Shown here piece by piece: positions 52,301 to 64,000 of a stretch of DNA of 64,000 nucleotides (its first letter is position 1; the number at the start of each line of letters is the position of its first letter). The stretch lies in contig CM075857.1 in NCBI GenBank assembly GCA_037975125.1, positions 46,374,172-46,438,171 of the forward strand, written 5' to 3'. The stretch is from Latrodectus hesperus. Taxonomy: Eukaryota; Arthropoda; Arachnida; Araneae; Theridiidae. Both the position numbers and the translations under genes were made by a program. Below the pieces are notes generated by a model. It was not told the origin of the DNA. It saw only the letters and a program-made list of their open reading frames with translations, and did not search any database.

Positions 52301-55300
52301 TGTTTAAAGTAAAAATGGGCAACTAATTGCAATTATTTTTAAACAAATAAAATATTTAATACTTTAGATTTTCTGATCCATTTGTATTAGTTTTGATTCT
52401 GTTACTGATATTACATGTAATTTTGTTTTGAAGTACTTAATTTTAATTGTTATTAATACCCATAAGTCTATTAGTTGGAATAGAATGACTACACTGATGA
52501 GTGTAATAAATTGAATTAATTTGTTTTAAAATAAATTTCAATGAACTTAAAATAAAATGCTTTTTATTAATTTTAAAATTTTTTGATTGTAATAATAATT
52601 TTGGGTAAATAAGAAGTTTTAAGCAGAGCCAATGAATGGGACTCACCTCCACCACTGTGCTGTACTGCATAGCATCTCTGAATCATCGCTTGATTGTCGA
52701 GCCAGAGAACTTTTGGGGCAATGACTCTGGTCATCTCATTTACGTTTATGTGCTATATTCACCTATCCGGTCTTCATTTCATGTCTATTTTGGGTTTTTT
52801 CATGTGTTTTATTTGTGTTATTCCTTGCATTTGTCTTGCCATTGGAAAACATTTTCTGTATATTTATGTTTTTTCAAATATGAATTATTAAATTTTATTT
52901 AGTGGTTCATTTACTTATGCAATTTTACTTATTGATATCTATCCATTTAAATAATAAATATTTTGCAATTTTTAATTTTATTGAATTTTTTCAATATTTT
53001 AAAAAAAGATTAAAGTTACTTGTATTATATATAATGTGAAAACTAAATGAAAGTAGTTCAACATATTCTTGATTTTACAAACTATTGGCTCATCCCTAAG
53101 AGAGTTCCATTGATGCAATGATAATTTTATAATTTCCATTGTGAATTAAATTCTTGAAAATCTCTTCTTTACAAAGTGTTTTCATGCATTTTCTGTTTGA
53201 GTTTATCATTTGATGTTTTATTTGTTTTATGGTTGAAACTTGAATTTATGTTATTATTGGAGAATCTTTGAATTGTGAATGACTGCAGCATTAAGAATTA
53301 ATTAATCAGTGTAGTAAATAAAAAATAGTTTCAATTCTAAAATAAAAAATGTTTAAAATCAAAGGAAAACATTATTTTATAAGTTCTAACATATTTTCCG
53401 CCAGTAGACTGAGCCATTAATTGATGCCAGTCTCAAATATCATTCAAACTGGGAGAGAATTTTTTAAGCTATCTGTGAGGAATTTCACTTGCCTAATCTA
53501 ACTTTGAACTTCGCATGCATTCAAGTTTAATCTACAGCTTTAATTGAAAACATTGTGGGATAGTTTTGGAAGGAATGATCATGTTTTGGAATTATGTCAT
53601 GAAATTAACATTCTGGTGAAAAATTCGTGTGAATATATAGTTGGAATAATGTTACACAGTAAAAACAATATCTAAACCATTTTTACCAGCATTTGTTATT
53701 AAATATACCACTGTAACTGAAGAAAGATCAAAATTTTATCTGATGACTTGATAAGTTATTCATACATGAACTTTGACAAAGAAATTTACTGCTCCAAAAT
53801 TTTATTTCAGGACTTTTTAATCTGGATTCTGGTTAATTTGTTTATCAGAAATATTAGAAAAGTAAATGATTGAGAACATAATAAATGAGAATGATAATGA
53901 ATTTTCAGTTATCATGCATGAAGTATAAAAGACTTGGGATTATCTGCAAAACAAGTAAATAAATGGCTTACAAGGTATTTTTTGAGAAAAACAACAGTGA
54001 AAAGCTTTTTTTGCATTAAAAAAATGTGTTTTAAAAATTCAATTTTGAAATATAAAAGAGTGATTACTTCAACCTATTTTTCCTCAATAAAGTGAAAGTA
54101 AGAATTGATGGTACTATTCTGTTATACCCTCGAAATTGCTCATCAAAGCAATTGCTAAGCAGTTTTCTTCAGAAATAACTTGGTGTTTTAATAAGTTTTG
54201 TCAATGATAATTATTTAGTTTATAAAATCTAACTGAAATGTTTGTAAAATTTTTTAGTAGTTTCTAAAAATGTAAACTTTTTTAAACAATACATGACGCA
54301 AATAATTATGACAGTAATTGCATTTTTTCTTTCCCATTATGATTTTTATATAGGGATATAATGGAATTGTACCAAATTATTTTTATTTATAAATTTTATT
54401 TTACATATGTTTTTATACAATGCATACTAAATAAAATTTTTCGAATATTAAATTATTAATAAAAAGAGTGCTGTGTGGTGTAAAATAGTTATAAGATATA
54501 ATACTTATTATTTTTATTTTATGAACTTCTGATGTTAAGAACTATTTTACTGGTCTCTATGTGTTTGTAAAATGAATGTATACTGTATAGATGACTCTAA
54601 AAATATTAATTTAAAATATTTCATTGATCATCCATGAAAAACTAAATTGCAAAATTGAAATTTGAAGATGTATATGTATTTTAAATCTTTTTGCTAATTT
54701 GTTGGTTTCTCGTGTAATAAATTGTTGATTACAATAATGCTACATTAATTAATATTACCAATAAAGTGCAGTACATTAAATTTACTATTCCTTTTTTACT
54801 GTTAAAAAAATGAAGTTACAGTATTTTATTTTATACTATTTCCTTTGTAGTATAAAATTACTGTTAAAACTACTTTTTTGTACAATATCAACATAAGTTC
54901 TTTGAAAATATTTAAATTAATTTTTCTAATTTTTTAGAAATATTTATTGTTTCTTTGAAACAAATATGATTACTTTAAATTTTTGAATCATGTTTATGAT
55001 TATTTAAGAAATTATCAGCAAAAATAAAGTTAATTTCTGAATGATTACTGAAAATAAAAATATTATTTTTAAAGAAATACGAGAAAACATACAAGTTGAA
55101 AATATTTAAATTAATTTAATTTTTATTTATTTCTTGTTACTGCGTGCTTTATGTGTTATGTTGTTGTTGCTTATCCTATCTGGTTAGACAATAAACAGTG
55201 AACAAACAAGCAGAGGACTTCAAAACAAGTCCTCTTTTTTTAGTCCTAAGCAAGAAATAGATGACTAGGGGTAAAATGTGTGATATTATATAAGGTGTTC

Positions 55301-56043
55301 AGTTCTTGGATAAAGGATATTGTTGTGGCCTCTTAACATCAAGAGACATGGAGCACCCAAAGACAGAGGACTAACTTCCCTCCAGTTTTATCTACTTGTT
55401 TTAGCATTTTAATATCTTTAATAATATATATTTTTAAATGTTAGTATTTTAAGTAATCAAATCATTAGTACAGGTTGGCATATTCATGGTTTAGGTATTG
55501 TATACCACTTCAATCATATGTAATAAGCTGTAAATTATAAGATTTAGTTTTTAAAACTGATTTTTAATATATCATGTATGTATTATTATGATTATATTAA
55601 TTTTATACAAACTACTGTAAGTTTGTTAAAAAGTAACCAATTAATCTTTTTCTTAATTTTTCAAATGCACATTTTAAATTTTTTATTTTCCAACTTTATA
55701 CCAATTTTTTCGTTTTTATTGAAATAAATATGACTGTGCCTTATGAGAGGAACAGGACTATAGAATCTATGTTTTGAAACATTTTTATAATTTATAATAT
55801 TTGTTGGTAGTACTCACTTTTTTCTTTAAAAATAGGTCTGAAAAATGAATGCGAAAAAAAGTTACTAAATTTCATAATATAATTCATTATAATGATCAGT
55901 AATAAAGCTTTATTTTTCAAAATTATGTGTGAAAAAGGAGTGCATTGCATACGCCTGCAAATACAGTAGTTAAAAAAATCTTTTATGAATTTTTATTTAT
56001 AAACTTAAATGTGTGTTATAATTATTTTTTTAATTTATTATAG
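49311..56043. other. intergenic AT-rich DNA upstream of ELYS
   Basis: No gene is supported. A 5' untranslated exon and promoter of ELYS should lie somewhere here but no motif identifies them. Minor items: the diverged repeat at 50125-50215, open frames with no recognisable product at 51885-52067 and 52636-52902, and a GC-richer block at 55140-55380 holding a perfect 8-bp hairpin (55213-55234) followed by a T-run. Confidence 0.4.
55213..55240. repeat. 8-bp hairpin with T-run
   Basis: GAGGACTT, caaaac, AAGTCCTC and then a run of T. It looks like a bacterial terminator, but the setting is eukaryotic, so this is more likely a repeat fragment or chance. Confidence 0.6.
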
Positions 56044-56162
56044 GAAAGCAAATATGAAAGGCATAGTTCATTCATCTGAAGTTTCTGACTTAGTACCTAT
56101 TTCATTTGCTTCATTTTATGATACTTCAGAAAAAGAACATACATATGGCTTTATTAGTAAAA
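56044..56162 (+). CDS. AHCTF1: ELYS exon with start codon (coding 56054-56162)
   Basis: Begins after tttattatag with 10 nt of 5' UTR, then ATG and MKGIVHSSEVSDLVP... to GFISK plus one base (phase 1), donor gtaagt. Because the exon opens at a splice acceptor, at least one untranslated exon lies upstream. Confidence 0.82.
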
Positions 56163-59062
56163 GTAAGTTTATGAAATCAAGATATTTATGTCTCGGTGTT
56201 ATTATTTTTGAAAAATTAAAAATAATTTTGATTAATTTTTAAAAGAATTGATCAAAGATTGTCAAATGTTAATAAAAAGATTTCAATTAATGCATTGTTT
56301 ACAAAATAAGCTTGGCATCTGGATGATAAAATTCATATTTTTCAAGTTTGATGCTCAATTACAATAATATTTGAGTATTGAAATCAATTAAGTCTTCTTG
56401 CATAGCTTTAATTTTTCTAAAATTTTAATTTTGCTATGATGTTTAAAATTTAATTTCACAATTATAATTGCTCACAGAAAATATTATAAAAATATTGTAT
56501 ATTTAAATCAAAATGTTCATCTTTATTGTTAAAAAATAGGCAATTTTGAATAATACGGACAAAGTATTTTTCTTTTAAATCTGTTTATATTCATTCTGTT
56601 TATATTTTGAAGTAATTTGCCTTATTGGAAAATAAATTTACATTATCAAAATTTTTTAATTCATGAAAAAAAATTTTTTTTACGTATAAAGTGTTTTTGT
56701 TTTCAACACACTGGCAAACTAATACTTGAAAAATATAAACATAATTTTAGGCCAGTTATTTTTTTCTTTCTTTCTTTTTCTTTTTAAAGTTTTTCTTTTT
56801 TAAAAGTAGATTTATAATTGTTCCTAAATTTTTTAAGCATTAAATTTGATGTTGCCAATGCATGGAAAAATGAAATTCTATTTGCTAATAGATGCTTATT
56901 GTTGAATTTTCTTCAAATTAGCATTCTGCAAATTTTCCATTTTATTGCCTATTGAAATTTTAATTTATTTTGTTCTAATAAAAATGATTAAATTAGAATA
57001 TATGTGTCATTACTATCTTTGATAGTATGAGATAGAAAAATTTTAAATAAAAAAATAGTGTTCAATTTGTAATTTATTTATGCTTTGCAAAAGAAAACAT
57101 TACTATTCTTATTTCTAATTTTACATCTGTTCATATGTGTATTAAAATTTTTTCTATTAATCATATTGTAAATATGTTCTGATTGAAAATTAGCAGAATG
57201 AGAGATGGTTCTTGTAGATTTTAAAAAGGTAGATTTGTGTGAAGGAAGATCTACCTGAGATTTAAATCTTAGGTAGAAATAAGTTAATTTAGGTACTATA
57301 TATATATATAAACATTTTTAGAACTAGAGAAAATAATTGCTATTTGTGAGTGATTGTCAATGATAGTTTTGTTGTCATTATATTGGTATTTTTTTTTCAA
57401 TACATTTTTCTTTCAGCATTTAGGCTCAGATCTCCTAAACACTGATTTTTTTTTACAACTCCTGATTTTAAAACATTAATTTCAGTTTGTAATCCTTTTC
57501 TTCTGTAAATTTAAGCAAATTATTATTTTAGCAACTATTTATAATAAGTGTTTTTCTATTATCTTCTCCTTTGACATTTTCAGTATCAAGTCATTAAAGG
57601 AATTTAACATTTACTAGTAATTAATTATCTTATTTTATATAATCTAGTTAAATTAAGCATTATATTTACATTTTTTAGTTTAAGCAATTACTTTTTATTA
57701 ATATATTTGGAAACATGTGGTGTTTGAAGAAAGTTTCTCTCTTGTGACCACTTTGTGAATGTTTTCTTATTTCATTGTAGTAGAACAGATTTTTAGTAAG
57801 ACTGAAAATATATTGCATAATTTTTATTGTATATTTTTTTAAAAATCTAACTTTTAGTATGTATTCTAGATAGCCTATGGATGTGTCTTGTACATGATAC
57901 CAGCATCAATATTTTCTCGACTGAAACTGGTAGATTTTGTGGCAACTACAATTTTGGAGACAGTTTGAAAAATCCCTCTGCTAAAATAACTAATGTTTGT
58001 GAACTATCATCATCACATATACCTTTTCAATCTGTACTTGTTTCAGTGAAACAAGATCATGAAAGTTTGCTGTGTATGTTCAATGTTGATGCTAATGAAG
58101 TTGTACAAGCTGTTTTGGTACCTGAAAGGGTTAGTATAATTAATTTTATAATTTTTGTGAAGAGTTCTTTTGTAGCATATATATTTAAATATCACTAGTA
58201 GCTCCTGAAAATTTTATAAAACTTACGGAATTTTATTTTTTCAATGCTTTGGAAACCCCTATGATTTTCAATTAACTGTCATAAAAGTGTGAATGACTTC
58301 TGAAAAAATTAAATTTTTATTTTAAATTATATTTTTCATTGAAAAAATTTCTGAATTTCTAATTTTCTGATTTTTTTAATATTTGTTGTGAAAATTGAAG
58401 TGTATTTGATTAAAAAAGCAATTATTTTCTTTTATTTCTCAAGTATAAAAAACTTGTCAAATTTGATCTACTGTAATGTAAATAAGAGATTTTGCTTCAA
58501 TTTTGATTAAGATATGTTACTTCTGGTTTAAATATTGACAAGAAAACAATTCTGTGTACTAACAAGTTTTTTGATATTAGCGTTAATACTTTTGTAATTA
58601 TTTGTAGAAAGGCTCTGAAAAATTTAGCATGTGAGATAAAATTTTTTTGATGCACTTAACCACTTTTATTGCTATGTATTTTTAAAAATCTAATATAAAA
58701 AATCATGCATAATTTATTTATTTAAAAATTGCACATCTTTTGAAATTGTTAAAAATAAATTTAATTAGTTAAAAATTTGGATTAGTTAAAGAAATTTCTA
58801 AGAGTATTTTTGTATATATATATATATATATAATGCAAGATTAGAAGTATCATAAGCAAAAATTGAAAGATACAAGAATATATATTCTAGTACTCTTCAA
58901 TTCTATATCTAAAACATTTATGTTTAGCAATACATTCAGCACAAAAGCAGCTAAAATAGAATTACTAAAATTTCAATGTATTTTAAATGTATTATTCTAC
59001 CTCTAGCATTTGATTAATATTCTCCATCTAATATTTAATTATTGATTTTATAAAATATTCTA

Positions 59063-59133
<71 letters not shown>

Positions 59134-62100
59134 TAATGTATATAAATGTGTTTTATAAATAACAATTGGATGTTTCATTTTATTTATAGCTTTTTTTGCT
59201 TATTCAGAGTGCTTTAACACAATTCTGGATAGTGTAGTCAACAGTGCTTGAAGTTTCTCTTTGCCTTACCCTTGAACCAATTTGGTGAAACCCACTGTTG
59301 GAAATTTGATTGCAAATATATGAGAAAGTATCGGTTATGATGTTGTCACTTTTGATGGGATGAATGTCAACAGCTCATGTATTCTATGTGATGTTGTGAT
59401 GAAAACCCTTTAGATTTCAATGTTAAAGCATGCAACAAAGACTTGTAATATATAAAAAGTTAAAGTTTGATTTTTATTGAAGGAAAAACTTGCAATTAAA
59501 TGCTGCAAAAAAAGTTGTATTTCTAATCAATATTGATTGCTCATAGAATCAAATTTTTCACTTTTTATTGTTAATACATTGTCAGTTCCAATCTTATTTG
59601 GATTTAGTAAAAGTTTGAATGAAAGAAATATTGTTTCTGTCATCAATTAGTAAATTTAAATATTTGATTAAATGTTATAATAAAAAATATATGCTCACAC
59701 TAGCACCTTTCTCTTATGTGTTTGCAAATTACAATGTATTTGAAATTTATGTTTGTGTTTACTATTGTAATTGCACAGTACTTGTTGATGACTTATGTAT
59801 TGTACTGGACAGGTTTCTGTGAAAATTAAAAAACGTTTTTTTAGAAACTTTTATTTTTAAACAAAAAATGTGCAGGTTAAAATCTAGGTTTGTGTTTGAG
59901 ATTTAAAAACAGGATAGAGAAATTAAATTGTACCCATTTACTTTATTAGGAAGTTGTCTACATTTATATAATTCATAAATTGATGATAGTTGATAGTTAC
60001 ATGTGTTAGAATTGTTTGCCATAATTTTAAATGGTATAAACTTAAAGAGTAGGTAGCTTAAAGCAATTACATAAAATTCACAAATTATTTTAATATACAT
60101 TAAAATTATTTTTGTTAATATAAATAGAAATTCATATGATACTTATTTTTTTTTTTTTTTAGATTTCATCATTAGAAGTAGTCAGTGGTAATGGTGGAGT
60201 TTGCATGGAGACACATTATTTAAATCGTCGATTGCGATATATGTTTGGAATTGTTGCTATAGGAACTGTAAATGGCCATGTATATTTTTTAGATTTATGT
60301 TTAGATGAAAGTTTCACTTGTGATGAAACTGAACCAAATATTACCATTGTCTTAAAGCAACATGAATATTCAGCACAAAGAAGGGAAATCGCTATTTCTA
60401 AGAAACAACATATCTTTATGCGTTTAAATGGTAAGCTCTTCGGAATAATCTACCTTACTACCATATTTTCACAGTGGGACTTTCTTTTTATTTTACTATT
60501 TTGTTTTGTCCAAAAGATTGTAAATTTAACATTTTTCCTTGTTTTTACAAAAATTTCTGGATGTTCTTATTAATGATTCAAATAAAATGTTTATTGAAAT
60601 CAGTATTCAAGTAGTAGCAGAAAATCATTGTTATTACATTTTACAAAAGTTGGTATAATCATTCTCTTTAAATAGAAAGCTAAATAAGACACTTCTTGGA
60701 TAGTTGAAAAGAAGTTACAATTCTAGGAATTTTGTAATTGTTATTGTGGCTATTTAAATTATTTTGACTTTTTCTATTGATTGCTTTTTATGCTTGCTAA
60801 TTTAAACATAAGGATTTTTTTGATTGTCTATTACAGATATTCATTCTTAATATTCATAATATGACAAAGTATTTAAAGAGACTTATTTTTTTATTTAAAA
60901 TTTATGCTATTATTTTTTGTCATTATTAATAGTTAACTTAGTTGAAGTATTACTATAAAATGCTTCTAAAATTTATGATTTATGAACATTCATTAAGAAG
61001 AAAATATGTTTATTTATTTGAGTTGAAATTATAAACATTAATTGTTTACAGATATTAAACTTTTAATATATGTTGAAAATTCTCTGTATATAATTAAAAT
61101 TATTGATTGGCTGTTTTTGCATTTAGATGAAAGTGACCGCACTGGAAAATTTGAATTACATAGCCGCAGCAGTATATTGGGCAGATATCAAAACAGTATG
61201 ATATGAAATTGTATTTTGTTATTGATTCATATATTTCATGGTTTTCTATTTTATTTCCATTGAAAATGTATGTTAATTCATTCTATTATTATTTAAATTA
61301 GAGTAACTGAACATTTAAAATTTTTTGTTGATTTTAGTATATCTTTTAAAAAAAATCAATAAGTTTTTATTCATAAGAAACAAATTATATAAAGTAGCAA
61401 TTTATTTTAATCGTATTAAGAAACGAAGAATGTGATAATTATGTACAGCTAATTTGTTTTTATTAATCATTTTAAAAGATAATGCAAGTTTAGTTTATTT
61501 TTTAAGTTTTTATTAATAAATTGCTTTAATATCAGGTATAAAAAGATAGAATTATAATTTTAGATCAGTTTCAAACCTCATCATTTATATGTCACATTTT
61601 ATTATTTATTTTTATTGGGCATAAATATTAAAAAAGTGAATGAAAATAATAAAATTATCAAAATAACAAAATTGAATTTGGTATATAATGTACAGTTTTT
61701 GGATGAATTGTAAGACTTCTCAATTAAGCAGTAAAATTGTATGTTAAAAATGTAATTGTCAAGTTAGCCTGAAATTATAAGCTACATTTCCAGTTGAAGG
61801 TTATTAGTTAGCAGTCATAAGATATATGTACAATCTACATATAAAAAGCCTTAAAGAAGAGATAAAAATTATTCAGTTATGTCATAATATATTTCTCTAT
61901 TTTTGTGAGGAAAATTGATGTGGTATTGGCAAAAAGGAGAGCATATTTCTTTAATTTTAAAATCAAATTTCTTCCATTTTTAGTTTAATTTAATTGTACT
62001 ATAACAATTATTGAATCAATATAGGTTATTCAAGATTAATAAATAATTTAAAATAAATAATCCTTTTTAAATTATGCAAATGTTCTTAAGTATTGTAAAT

Positions 62101-64000
62101 GCAATCAGTTGGAATCCATTTTGTTAAAAAGATTTTTCAAAATTTGTTTATTAGGATATATATTTGTTGTTGTTGAAATGTGTTACAGTTTTTTAATTCT
62201 TAAGCAAAAAACATTACTGTAAAAAGTTGCCTTGTGCACATTAGTATAAGAAAACAAAAAATTATATGATTTAAAAATTTTAAGTGTTGGCATTCTTCAA
62301 TGGCATAGGCGAAAAAACCTGTTTCTTATCTCCATGGTGATGATTAGATATAAATCATTTGCAAATAAGCAAAAATGTATTAGCTTATTTCATATTGAAT
62401 CCAGTTTTATCATTTCCTTTTTCTTTTTTTTCATTGAAGGCCAGTTTTTTGTTAGCTCATTCACATTTTCTCAAAACAATATTATTTTTTATTTGGCTAG
62501 CTATTTGTTGCACAGATGTTTCTATGATTTTAGAAAAATTGGGTTATATAATCTTCTATTTTTTTAAAGTAATTTAACAAGCATTTTAAAATGTTCTTGG
62601 TAATGTATAAAAAACTTGATGACTTTTTTCAATGAACTTTAAGATGCTCAGAATACTGTCTTGTTTTCAGATGATAATGCAACATGAGATTGGATTTTCT
62701 GTTAATAAGAATTGTTGTTTATAAGAAACTTGTATATAAAATAAAGGAAATGTATTGATCAAGGAGAAAAGTATATTGATGTACTTATAGTATATAATGT
62801 AATCATATACTGCAATTTAAGCTATAATTCCCCATAATGCAAAGAAATTTAATTTTCGAAGCTTGTATTAAGATTTTGTAGAAATGTGCTGTCATTTGAA
62901 TAATTTTGAATTTTTAAAATTAAATATTTTTATTTTTAAATGTGATTTGAGGTTAAAATTGGTAAATATTTTATTGCTTGGTATGGTCTTCTGATATTTT
63001 TCCATTTCTTATCAATAATTTCTAAGGCTGTCCTTCCTTTGAAAGTTTTTATGGTTAAAATTTCAACTCAAAAGTAGCTTTTAATTAAGAGTAAAATTTT
63101 TTCACTGAACATAGAAACAATTCTTTTAAAGTGATTGTTCGAGACTAGTTTAATCCAAAGTTTAACTGGTCTTCATAGCAAGATTTGATATCCTCCTCAT
63201 ACAATCTGATTGGTTGGTTGGGTTTTCTGGCACAAGGTCCAAAGACGATAAACTGTGCCATCATACCATCTGGATACTACTGTGGTGAGAATATATGTGA
63301 TGTCACCCAGAAAAATAAATTGCATTTTAATGTTTAACACTTTTTTTTTTTTTTTTTTTTTTTTGCAGGAGGGAGATAATCAACCAAACAACCAAATGTG
63401 TATAGTAAAATGATTTTCTTACTGTACTTTTAGATTAATTTAAAAGAGGTATTTGTCTAAGTTGAAATATTTAAGAATTTTATTTTCATATTAAAGTGAC
63501 AACAAAAATATTTTTAACTTAAAAGAAAGAAAAAAAATAGCAAATCTATGACATAAGGTGCGAGCCATGCTTTATTGAAAATCTTCTATTTAGAATGTAG
63601 TTATGGTATTAACTTTAAAATTTGCATATTTGTATTTAATGTGTTTTTTTTAAAAGTCTCTAATATATTGCTAAAATGTTCTTTAGTATTAAAATGTTTA
63701 ATATTTTAACAATATTCATTTGTTAATTTTAAATTTATCATAAATTTGCATATATATTTATGTATACTGTTTGTCCTACTTCATTATCTAAGTTATAAAC
63801 AAATGGTAAAGTAATTTGAGTGTGAAATCATTAAAGTTATATTTATTACATTTAAGTAATGAAATTATAAAAGTCTTGATAACTATTCAATTATAATTTA
63901 GTGAGCTCTTTTAAATTTCACAAATGATACTGATTTTAAAATGTATGAATGAATTTTTAATTCTTTTATAGGTGAGATTTGTGTGTCAGCCATAAAATAT
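56054..64000 (+). CDS. AHCTF1: ELYS / AHCTF1 nucleoporin, N-terminal part, five exons, 3'-partial
   Basis: Five exons join into 245 codons of the N-terminal beta-propeller region of ELYS. ELYS (MEL-28) binds chromatin at the end of mitosis and recruits the Nup107-160 complex to start pore assembly. Diagnostic matches are GRFCGNYNFGD (vertebrate ERLSAYRFSG), SLLCMFNVDANEVVQAVLVP (SVLCLYD…VVKAVVLPGR) and LRYMFGIVAIG...FLDLCLDES (LRWLFGVAAV...LVDLCLDD). The ATG at 56054 sits 10 nt into its exon, and the distance from it to the KNSLW block is within about five residues of vertebrate ELYS, which supports this start. The family protein is usually over 2000 residues, so more than 85% lies beyond 64000, including the helical domain and AT-hook tail. 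Few proteins share this propeller, so alternatives are unlikely. Confidence 0.82.
56163..57869. other. ELYS intron 1
   Basis: 1.7 kb, AT-rich; no repeat family or exon recognised. Confidence 0.7.
57870..58129 (+). CDS. AHCTF1: ELYS coding exon 2
   Basis: Donor gttagt. From acceptor gtattctag it reads N-SLWMCLVHDTSINIFSTETG... to ...VVQAVLVPER. A second in-frame acceptor, cttttag, lies 12 nt upstream (exon then starting 57858) with a better pyrimidine tract and would replace one Asn with five residues. I prefer 57870 because KNSLW aligns with the vertebrate KNGLA segment. Confidence 0.85.
58130..60162. other. ELYS intron 2
   Basis: 2.0 kb. Contains an (AT)n-(AC)n microsatellite at 59069-59132 and a slightly GC-richer block at about 59180-59460 with no recognisable content. 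Confidence 0.7.
59069..59132. repeat. compound (AT)n(AC)n microsatellite
   Basis: About 44 bp of AT followed by about 21 bp of AC, in ELYS intron 2. Confidence 0.95.
60163..60430 (+). CDS. AHCTF1: ELYS coding exon 3
   Basis: Preceded by a T15 tract and ag; donor gtaagc. Encodes ISSLEVVSGNGG..., the key LRYMFGIVAIGTVNGHVYFL and DLCLDES stretch, and ends KQHIFMRLN plus one base (phase 1). This exon carries the strongest evidence for ELYS. Confidence 0.92.
61127..61195 (+). CDS. AHCTF1: ELYS coding exon 4
   Basis: Acceptor gcatttag, donor gtatga. A 69-nt exon, phase 1 in and out, encoding ESDRTGKFELHSRSSILGRYQN. Weakly conserved; supported by matching phase and by splice sites on both sides. 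Intron 3 (60431-61126) holds nothing recognised. Confidence 0.7.
61196..63971. other. ELYS intron 4
   Basis: 2.8 kb, AT-rich, with one probable small transposon at 63209-63398. Open frames at 62334-62577 are T-rich intron sequence. Confidence 0.7.
63209..63398. mobile_element. possible short element with inverted ends and T24 tract
   Basis: The left end ATTGGTTGGTTGGGTT and the complement of the right end (TTTGGTTGTTTGGTT) are near-matching inverted repeats around a GC-richer 130-bp interior (…ggcacaaggtccaaagacgataaactgtgcca…). A pure T24 run occupies 63341-63364. It could be a MITE or a reversed SINE with its poly(A). No target-site duplication was identified. Confidence 0.4.
63972..64000 (+). 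CDS. AHCTF1: ELYS coding exon 5, cut by the window end
   Basis: Acceptor ttcttttatag. Reads EICVSAIKY in the frame left by exon 4 and runs off the window; it fits the start of the next propeller strand (vertebrate …STLSYI). Confidence 0.65.

Noticed and set aside
55213..55240. bacterial-type intrinsic terminator
   Set aside because: The sequence is eukaryotic with spliced genes; no operon or bacterial gene is nearby.
56009..56053. upstream ATG extending the ELYS frame
   Set aside because: Those codons fall in the intron before the acceptor at 56043; the ATG at 56054 fits the family's N-terminal length.
62334..62577. two overlapping frames rich in Phe and Leu
   Set aside because: They are T-rich ELYS intron sequence with no splice sites or similarity.

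Overview
This is nuclear DNA from an intron-rich animal. It is strongly AT-rich, the coding regions are split into short exons with GT/AG boundaries, and long (AT)n microsatellites and decayed transposons fill the rest. Both recognisable proteins are metazoan. The repeats (tRNA-derived SINEs, Jockey-like LINE tails, hAT, Tc1/mariner and Merlin relics) suggest an arthropod, most likely a chelicerate such as a spider. The species is an inference from recalled repeat families, not a database match.

Layout. Bases 1-21768 hold no exon I can support. They contain a minus-strand SINE between two (AT)n tracts (2.7-3.1 kb), a Jockey-like retrotransposon tail (5 kb), a ~450-bp palindrome (11 kb), a complete SINE with target-site duplication (14.2 kb), a region of broken reading frames (18-19.9 kb) and a complete 658-bp non-autonomous hAT element with a perfect 8-bp duplication (20.1 kb). 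From 21769 to 39626 on the + strand lie ten exons for the C-terminal ~490 residues of a Bicaudal-D-related dynein adaptor (BICDR/BICDL type). Its first exons, with the start codon and CC1 box, are missing, so the left part of the window may be one very long intron of this gene. Its last intron carries a dead Tc1/mariner transposase.

Bases 39627-56043 are intergenic and rich in repeats: a second copy of the 14-kb SINE family, a ~48-bp inverted repeat, LINE tails, two sets of tandem repeats including a 127-bp unit, and a decayed Merlin (ISXO2/IS1595-type) transposase at 48.4-49.3 kb. From 56044 to the window end on the + strand are the first five coding exons (245 codons) of ELYS/AHCTF1, the nucleoporin that seeds nuclear pores on chromatin. 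The rest of that gene lies beyond the window.

The two genes share orientation but are about 16 kb apart, and nothing shows a functional link. I found no clearly new biological system. The best leads are the long palindromes and hairpins, the 127-bp tandem array beside the Merlin relic, a 12-nt tandem splice acceptor in ELYS, and a DSGxxS motif in the BICDR-like protein.
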